Both the position numbers and the translations under genes were made by a program. 56,277 bases of DNA, taken from the NCBI GenBank assembly GCA_947632385.1, contig CANRPD010000009.1, positions 1 to 56,277 on the forward strand, written 5' to 3'. This DNA comes from an uncultured Clostridia bacterium (GTDB lineage: Bacteria > Bacillota > Clostridia > Oscillospirales > Acutalibacteraceae). Shown piece by piece: positions 51,386 to 56,277 of this stretch; position 1 is the stretch's first letter; each line of letters begins with the position of its first letter. The notes beneath the pieces were generated by a model. The model was not told the origin of the DNA. It worked only from the letters and a program-made list of their open reading frames with translations, and searched no databases.

Positions 51386-52325
51386 GTATATCAACCACTT
51401 GGAGCAGATCAACGCCGCCGCTCTGGAAGCGCCGGAGGAGATGATCGCCCAGGTGGAGGGCGCCTATCGGGAGGTACTGGAGAATATTGCCCGAAACATC
51501 TGCCAGAAGCACCGGAAAGTGCGGATCGTCATGCTGGCGGGGCCCTCTGCCAGCGGGAAAACAACGACTGCCCGGCTGCTCAAGGGCTATTTAGAGGACT
51601 ATGGCGTGCGGGCCCACACGGTAAGCCTGGACGACTTTTACCGGGGGGCGGGCCTGGCCCCTCTGCTGCCCAACGGGAAGTTCGATTATGAGGCCGTAGA
51701 GGCGCTGGACGTGGGACGGGTGCAGGAGACTTTACGGGCAGCCGCAGCCGGAGAACCGTTTTCCCTGCCGCGGTATGCCTTCGAGCTGGGGCAGTCTGTG
51801 GAGACGGATACCCTTTGCCAGGTGGGGCCGGATGAGCTGGCCTTGGTCGAGGGCATCCATGCCCTGAACCCGGCGTTCACCGGGGGCCTGCCCGGAGACG
51901 CGGTCTTGAAGCTCTATGTCAGTGTGAAGCAGCAGATCAAGGATGCAAACGGCGAGGTGATCTCGCCCATGGACCTGCGTCTGGTGCGGCGGATCGTCCG
52001 GGATATTCGTTTCCGGAAGACCTCCGCCGAAGGGACCCTTTCCATGTGGGATGAGGTCATCCGCGGGGAGGATCTGTATATCCGGCCCTACCGCATGCAG
52101 GCGGACTACACCGTGAATTCTATCCACATCTACGAGCCCTGTGTGCTGCGCACGCTGGCCATTCCGCTGTTGCGGCAGATCGCTCCGGACAGCCTGTATT
52201 ACCGCAGGGCCCGGGATCTGGAATCACGGCTGATGCGCTTTGAGCCCATTTCGGCGGATCGGGTGCCGGAGGGGTCTATGCTGCGGGAATTTTTGGGCAG
52301 CGATGAAGAATTAACGGATTTTTAA
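51357..52325 (+). CDS. Uridine-kinase-like P-loop nucleoside kinase
   Basis: This 322-residue protein has Walker A GPSASGKTT (62-70, K68) and SLDDFYRG (the lid or substrate Asp) in the PRK/uridine-kinase arrangement, plus EGIHALNP as Walker-B-like end. A helical N-terminal part of about 55 residues precedes the kinase domain; the TGS/ThrRS-like region found in longer clostridial relatives is missing. The start at 51357 overlaps hemZ by 29 bases and its ribosome site is distant (AAAGGAGGG about 16 bases away), so translation may be coupled. The nucleoside substrate is unproven. Confidence 0.85.
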   Translation: MSNFASGYIKYINHLEQINAAALEAPEEMIAQVEGAYREVLENIARNICQKHRKVRIVMLAGPSASGKTTTARLLKGYLEDYGVRAHTVSLDDFYRGAGLAPLLPNGKFDYEAVEALDVGRVQETLRAAAAGEPFSLPRYAFELGQSVETDTLCQVGPDELALVEGIHALNPAFTGGLPGDAVLKLYVSVKQQIKDANGEVISPMDLRLVRRIVRDIRFRKTSAEGTLSMWDEVIRGEDLYIRPYRMQADYTVNSIHIYEPCVLRTLAIPLLRQIAPDSLYYRRARDLESRLMRFEPISADRVPEGSMLREFLGSDEELTDF

Positions 52326-52347
52326 AAAAATCGTAAAAGTTTTTTCC

Positions 52348-52376
52348 TTTACTTTTGGAAAAGCTGCTGATATAAT
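52348..52376 (+). promoter_or_regulatory. Promoter for the zinc-ribbon protein
   Basis: TTTACT (52348-52353), a 17-base spacer and consensus TATAAT (52371-52376), 34 bases before the ATG. Confidence 0.75.
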
Positions 52377-52409
52377 AAAACTATACCCGTAAAAAAGGAG
52401 GAATTTCAT

Positions 52410-52778
52410 ATGGGCATTCTGGACGATGTGGTCGTCAATGCGAAATCTGCTGCCGAAGCGGTGGGCAAAAAGGCCGGACAGCTGGTAGACGCCTCCAAGC
52501 TGCGGATCACCGTAGCCGAGTTGAATACCGAGCTGCGCCACAAGTATGAGGCACTGGGCCAGTTCGTGGCCGACAACTGCCGGGAAGCGCTGGCTGAAGA
52601 CGAGGCAGTTGCCGCCGAGTTTGCCGAGATCGACGAACTGAGCGCCCAGCTGGCCGCTGTGAGCAAGGAGTTGAGCGACAAGCAGAACAAGGTGGTCTGC
52701 CCGGTTTGCGGCAAAGCCAGCCCGGCTTCTGCGGCTTTCTGCTCCAACTGCGGCACCAAGCTCTCCGCCGACGAGTAA
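52410..52778 (+). CDS. Small zinc-ribbon protein
   Basis: This 122-residue protein has a helical, probably coiled-coil N-terminal part (about 5-90), rich in Ala, Glu and Lys, and a C-terminal zinc ribbon CPVCG...CSNCG (residues about 97-115). No enzyme motif is visible. AAAAAAGGAGG precedes the ATG, and a strong promoter and terminator mark a single, probably well-expressed gene. Its role is unknown; such proteins are widespread in Clostridia. Confidence 0.88.
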   Translation: MGILDDVVVNAKSAAEAVGKKAGQLVDASKLRITVAELNTELRHKYEALGQFVADNCREALAEDEAVAAEFAEIDELSAQLAAVSKELSDKQNKVVCPVCGKASPASAAFCSNCGTKLSADE

Positions 52779-52795
52779 GCTTCCATACGATCACA

Positions 52796-52826
52796 CAAAG
52801 CCCCGGTGCGTAAGCTCCGGGGCTTT
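52796..52826 (+). terminator. Terminator after the zinc-ribbon gene
   Basis: AAAGCCCCGG (52796-52805), a 10-base loop and CCGGGGCTTTT (52816-52826). Confidence 0.9.
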
Positions 52827-52895
52827 TCTCGTTCTCTTTTGGGCGCTAGACGCATAGTGTATTGCAGGAGAAACGGGAAAAGGAGGCTCTGTCTC

Positions 52896-54029
52896 ATGAA
52901 AAAATGGCTGTGCGCCCTGCTGGTCCTGGTGCTGGCAGTTGGGAACGTGCCGGTAGTCCAGGCACAGGCGGAGGAGATCACGCTGCATGCGCCCAGTGCG
53001 GTGCTGATGGAGGCCGGCACCGGACAGGTGCTGTTTGAAAAGGATGCCCATGCCGTACGGCCCTGTGCATCCATCACCAAGGTGATGACCCTATGCTTGA
53101 CGCTGGAGGCTGTCGATGCGGGCAGGCTGAAGCTGGAGGATCCTTTGAGCGCCTCGGCCCACGCTGCTTCCATGGGCGGGTCGGATATCTGGCTCCGGGA
53201 GGGGGAGCAAATGACCGTGGATGACTTGCTCAAGGCCACGGTGATCATGAGCGCCAACGATGCGGCGGTGGTGCTGGCCGAGAACGTTGCGGGCAGCGAG
53301 GAGGCATTTGTGGGGCAGATGAATGAAAAGGCGGTGGCGCTGGGCATGACCGACACGGTGTTCAAAAACTGCAACGGTCTGGACCAGGAGGGGCATGTGA
53401 CCAGCGCCTACGATGTGGCGCTGATGAGCCGGGAACTCATTATCCACGAAAAGATCTTCGACTATACCCAGACCTGGATCGACTATGTGCGGGGTGGAGA
53501 GACCCAGCTGGTGAATACCAACAAGCTCATCCGCACGTATCAGGGGATCACCGGTCTGAAGACCGGGACCACATCTCAGGCGGGCAGCTGCATCACCGCC
53601 ACGGCCACCCGAAACGGGCTGTCGCTGATCGCTGTGGTATTGGGGGATGACACCACCGAACACCGGTTTCAGGATGCGGCAGCCCTGCTGGACTACGGTT
53701 TTGCGGGTTGGAGCGTGACCACCCCGGAGGCCCCCATGCTGGAGGCGCTGCCGGTCCGTCGGGGAATGGAGGACCAGGTGGCGGTGCAGGTGGGCGAGAT
53801 GCCCAGTTTGCTGCTGCATGCGGGGGAGACCGGGCAGGTAGAACAAGTCGTAGAGCTGCGGGAAGACCTTTGCGCACCGGTACACACCGGCGATCGGGTG
53901 GGTCGGATCCGATTTCTGGTGGGGGGCCGGGAAGCGGCTTCGGTGGAGATCACCGCCGCCGCAGAGGTGGAAGCGGTGACCTTCGGGTCGGCGCTGGCCT
54001 ATCTGGTGCGGAATCTTCTCTCCTGGTAA
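52896..54029 (+). CDS. dacF: D-alanyl-D-alanine carboxypeptidase (DacF/PBP5 type)
   Basis: This 377-residue low-molecular-weight penicillin-binding protein has a signal peptide (1-23, cleavage near VQAQA), then the S11 motifs S59-I-T-K62, S119-A-N121 and K-T-G in GLKTGTTSQAG (about 222). A C-terminal beta domain and a final hydrophobic helix (FGSALAYLVRNLLSW) anchor it to the membrane. It trims terminal D-Ala from peptidoglycan stem peptides outside the membrane. AAAAGGAGG precedes the ATG; the open frame extends upstream across the terminator. DacF versus DacB assignment is not certain. Confidence 0.9.
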   Translation: MKKWLCALLVLVLAVGNVPVVQAQAEEITLHAPSAVLMEAGTGQVLFEKDAHAVRPCASITKVMTLCLTLEAVDAGRLKLEDPLSASAHAASMGGSDIWLREGEQMTVDDLLKATVIMSANDAAVVLAENVAGSEEAFVGQMNEKAVALGMTDTVFKNCNGLDQEGHVTSAYDVALMSRELIIHEKIFDYTQTWIDYVRGGETQLVNTNKLIRTYQGITGLKTGTTSQAGSCITATATRNGLSLIAVVLGDDTTEHRFQDAAALLDYGFAGWSVTTPEAPMLEALPVRRGMEDQVAVQVGEMPSLLLHAGETGQVEQVVELREDLCAPVHTGDRVGRIRFLVGGREAASVEITAAAEVEAVTFGSALAYLVRNLLSW

Positions 54030-54068
54030 AGTTCTCATGAAGTTTTTTCGGAGAATGGAAAAGGCGGC

Positions 54069-54097
54069 TTGCAAAATGCGGCGGTTTAAGGTACAAT
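54069..54097 (+). promoter_or_regulatory. Promoter for pgi
   Basis: TTGCAA (54069-54074), a 17-base spacer and TACAAT (54092-54097). Confidence 0.8.
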
Positions 54098-54150
54098 AAG
54101 AGTAAAGTCCGTGCAGGACAAATCCGCGGCTGAAAAAGGAGTGCATCAGC

Positions 54151-55491
54151 ATGCCGTTAAAGCTCAACAACGGGTACTTAAAAGACTTTATTGCTCAGCA
54201 TGAATACGAGGCCATTGCGCCCCAGGTGCGGGCCGCTCATGAACTTCTGGCTTCCCGCCAGGGACCCGGCAGCAGCTTCCTGGGGTGGGTCACGCTGCCC
54301 GAGGACTACGACAAGGAGGAATTCGCCAGGATCAAGGCGGCTGCCGCCCGGGTCCGCGAGAATTCCGACGTGTTCATCGTCATCGGGATCGGCGGGTCCT
54401 ATTTGGGCGCCCGGGCCGCCATCGAGTTTTTGAAATCGGACCGGTACAACGACCTGCGTGGCAAGTCCCCTGCCATTTACTTTACCGGCAACAGCATCAG
54501 CTCCACTGCCCTGCAGGAGCTGGTCCAGATCTGTGAGGGGAAAGACGTCTCCATCAACATGATCTCCAAGTCCGGCACCACCACCGAGCCGGCCATCGCT
54601 TTCCGCGTGTTCCGGGAGCTGCTGGAGAAGAAGTACGGCAAAGAGGGAGCACGGGAGCGTATTTTCTGCACCACAGACCGCCAGAAAGGGACTCTGAAGC
54701 ATCTGGCCGACGAGGAGGGCTTTGAGACTTTTGTGGTGCCCGATGACGTGGGCGGACGGTTCTCTGTTCTGACTGCCGTAGGTTTGCTGCCCATCGCCGT
54801 GGCCGGTGCGGATATCGACGCGCTGATGGCCGGCGCAGCCCGGGCCGCCAAGATCTATGACGATCCCGATCTGGAAAAGAACGACTGCTATCTGTATGCG
54901 GCCATCCGGAACATCCTCTACAACAAGGGGAAAGCCATGGAGGTCCTGGTGAGCTATGAGCCCAGGTGCGCCATGTTCAATGAATGGTGGAAGCAGCTGT
55001 ACGGCGAGAGCGAGGGGAAGGACAACAAGGGCTTGTTCCCGGCCTCGGTCATTTTCTCAACAGACCTGCACTCGCTGGGACAGTATCTCCAGGACGGGCG
55101 GCGGCTGATGTTCGAGACCGTGGTGGCCATTGACAAGCCTGCCTATGAGATCACCCTGGGCAAAGAGCCCACGGACGTAGACGGTCTCAACTATCTGGAA
55201 GGCCGTACCATGTCGTTTGTCAATGAAAAAGCTTTTGAAGGCACTCTGCTGGCCCACAACGATGGCGGCGTGCCCAACATTGTGCTCCATATCCCGGATT
55301 TCTCCGAGGACTCCTTGGGCGAGGCGATCTACTTCTTCGAAAAGGCCTGCGCCATTTCCGGCTATATGCTGGGCGTGAATCCGTTCAATCAGCCCGGTGT
55401 GGAGAGCTACAAGAAGAACATGTTCGCCCTGCTGGGCAAGCCCGGCTACGAGGAGGCCAAGGCCGCCTTGGAGGCACGTCTGTCCCAGTGA
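54151..55491 (+). CDS. pgi: Glucose-6-phosphate isomerase
   Basis: This 446-residue enzyme of glycolysis converts glucose-6-phosphate to fructose-6-phosphate. The phosphate-binding [12 protein letters not shown] and [10 protein letters not shown], the [14 protein letters not shown] signature, catalytic Glu in [11 protein letters not shown] and the STDLHSLGQ histidine are all visible. Length matches the short Firmicutes form. AAAAAGGAG precedes the ATG, and it has its own promoter. No abnormal feature. Confidence 0.97.
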   Translation: MPLKLNNGYLKDFIAQHEYEAIAPQVRAAHELLASRQGPGSSFLGWVTLPEDYDKEEFARIKAAAARVRENSDVFIVIGIGGSYLGARAAIEFLKSDRYNDLRGKSPAIYFTGNSISSTALQELVQICEGKDVSINMISKSGTTTEPAIAFRVFRELLEKKYGKEGARERIFCTTDRQKGTLKHLADEEGFETFVVPDDVGGRFSVLTAVGLLPIAVAGADIDALMAGAARAAKIYDDPDLEKNDCYLYAAIRNILYNKGKAMEVLVSYEPRCAMFNEWWKQLYGESEGKDNKGLFPASVIFSTDLHSLGQYLQDGRRLMFETVVAIDKPAYEITLGKEPTDVDGLNYLEGRTMSFVNEKAFEGTLLAHNDGGVPNIVLHIPDFSEDSLGEAIYFFEKACAISGYMLGVNPFNQPGVESYKKNMFALLGKPGYEEAKAALEARLSQ

Positions 55492-55562
55492 GCCTGCATT
55501 TGCGGGAGGGTGAAAGACCGGCGGGTTTCCCGCCAAAGTAAAAAACCAAAGGAGCAATAACT

Positions 55563-55982
55563 ATGATTTCTCTGCTGATCGGTAAAAAGGGTTCCGGAAA
55601 GACCAAGCGGCTCATCGAAATGGCCAACAACGCCGTCAAGACCTCTAACGGAAACGTGGTGGTCATTGAAAAAGGCCGCAAATTGACCTATGACATCGCC
55701 AGCGCTGCCCGGCTGGTGGATACCGATTCTTACGACATCTTCGGAGCGCCCGCGCTGTTTGGGTTCATCAGCGGCATTTGCGCCGGCGACTATGACGTGA
55801 CCGATATTTTTGTGGATTCCACGCTGAAGATCATCACCCCGGCGACCGACGACTTCGATTTGAACCGGTTCCTGGGTGATCTGGAAAAACTGGGGCAGGT
55901 CTCCGGCGCCAACATCGTGTTGTCCCTGTCCGCCTCTGAGGAAGAGATCCCCGGAGAAGCTGCCAAATATATCCTGGCGTAA
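55563..55982 (+). CDS. Small P-loop protein of unknown function
   Basis: This 139-residue protein starts with MISLLIGKKGSGKTK, a Walker A loop (7-14), and has DIFVDSTLKI around residues 80-89 as a possible Walker B strand. It is about the size of a minimal nucleotide-binding fold, with no membrane segment. Similar proteins are often labelled PilT-like, but no hexameric-motor motifs are present, so I do not adopt that name. AAAGGAG precedes the ATG. It lies 71 bases after pgi and 13 bases before a small membrane protein, probably one unit. Confidence 0.8.
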   Translation: MISLLIGKKGSGKTKRLIEMANNAVKTSNGNVVVIEKGRKLTYDIASAARLVDTDSYDIFGAPALFGFISGICAGDYDVTDIFVDSTLKIITPATDDFDLNRFLGDLEKLGQVSGANIVLSLSASEEEIPGEAAKYILA

Positions 55983-55995
55983 GACGGAGGCTGCC

Positions 55996-56178
55996 ATGAG
56001 AAGACAACTGCGAGGCATCGGCCTCATGGTCTTTGGCACGCTGCTGAACCTGTCCGGCGGCTCCATCGACAGCCTCTTTACATTCCTGGGTATCGGATGG
56101 TATCCGGACTGGGGCTTGGTGGGCCTGCTGGTGGGGGTCGCCGGCCTGGTGGTGACCTTTCTGGGCGACGGGAAATGA
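55996..56178 (+). CDS. 60-residue membrane protein
   Basis: This is a short protein with two hydrophobic segments (about 7-22 and 40-56) joined by a loop containing GWYPDWG, and a basic N-terminus (MRRQLRG), as expected for a small inner-membrane hairpin. ACGGAGG precedes the ATG. It directly follows the P-loop protein, so the two may work together at the membrane. The family was not recognised. Confidence 0.7.
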   Translation: MRRQLRGIGLMVFGTLLNLSGGSIDSLFTFLGIGWYPDWGLVGLLVGVAGLVVTFLGDGK

Positions 56179-56277
56179 TCTCCGAAAAGCAGACGTCAAG
56201 AAATGTAGGTTTGTCAATGATATTGGACAGTGGAAGGGAAAGGATTAGAGAAGAAAGAGAGGAGTTTCTCACGAGGG
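56179..56277. other. Window end, noncoding with a possible leader
   Basis: AT-richer sequence with AAAGAGAGGAG near 56252-56263, which could be the ribosome site of a gene beginning outside the window. No gene is visible within it. Confidence 0.4.

Overview
The window looks like chromosomal DNA of an anaerobic, high-GC Gram-positive gut-type bacterium of the class Clostridia, most likely Oscillospiraceae (Flavonifractor/Oscillibacter-like). The reasons are a strong G/C bias at third codon positions, canonical sigma-A promoters (TTGACA-17-TATACT type), AAGGAGG ribosome sites, rho-independent terminators, and families typical of this group: a YqhQ-type membrane protein, HemZ, type III pantothenate kinase next to an ECF transporter subunit, an anaerobic sulfatase-maturase-like radical SAM enzyme, a BceAB-type transporter, and PdaA- and DacF-like sporulation/peptidoglycan enzymes. 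No rRNA, tRNA, CRISPR array, IS element or prophage gene was seen. The taxonomic placement is inference.

Layout. 1-4.9 kb: a 5'-truncated protein, an OmpR-type regulator with its histidine kinase, yqhQ and prmC. 4.9-10.4 kb: an accessory stretch with a degenerate protein-kinase-like gene (minus strand, with a small leader ORF and attenuator-like hairpin), a ThuA-domain protein, a cytoplasmic BMP-domain protein and a metallophosphoesterase. 10.5-12.7 kb (minus): ferredoxin-fused aldo/keto reductase and a cysteine-synthase-like PLP enzyme. 13-22.3 kb: carbohydrate genes, namely an esterase, a GH94-like phosphorylase, two MalF/MalG-type permeases without ATPase or binding protein, a membrane protein, and a circularly permuted GH3 glycosidase on the opposite strand. 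22.5-25 kb: probable pantothenate transporter subunit, coaX and an acyltransferase. 25.2-29.9 kb (minus): a complete two-component system plus BceAB-type ABC transporter. 30.2-37.2 kb (minus): kbl-tdh threonine catabolism, a dienelactone hydrolase/radical SAM/TIM-barrel operon and an M28 peptidase. 37.5-40.8 kb (minus): a second sensor/regulator pair followed by a repeat-containing lipoprotein. 41-56.2 kb (plus): pdaA-like, a small export protein, two FAD oxidoreductases, recJ, rel, hemZ, a P-loop kinase, a zinc-ribbon protein, dacF-like, pgi, and two small proteins.

The most unusual signal is not a gene. Six intergenic sites (4866-4948, 5382-5451, 6640-6722, 7581-7685, 10329-10425, 30141-30228) fold into the same cloverleaf. 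An outer stem, usually starting CCGCCG, encloses two GC-rich hairpins flanking a central T-tract/A-tract hairpin. Stem sequences differ between copies but stay perfectly paired, which is a covariation pattern. Five of the six sit next to a gene's 3' end. Each GC hairpin plus the adjacent T-tract reads as a terminator on one strand, so the unit looks like a compact two-way terminator and perhaps a mobile palindromic repeat. Other points of note are the kinase-like gene's attenuator-like leader, a conserved CTTACAG box shared by two two-component promoters, and a visible strand-composition switch between about 4.9 and 5.5 kb.
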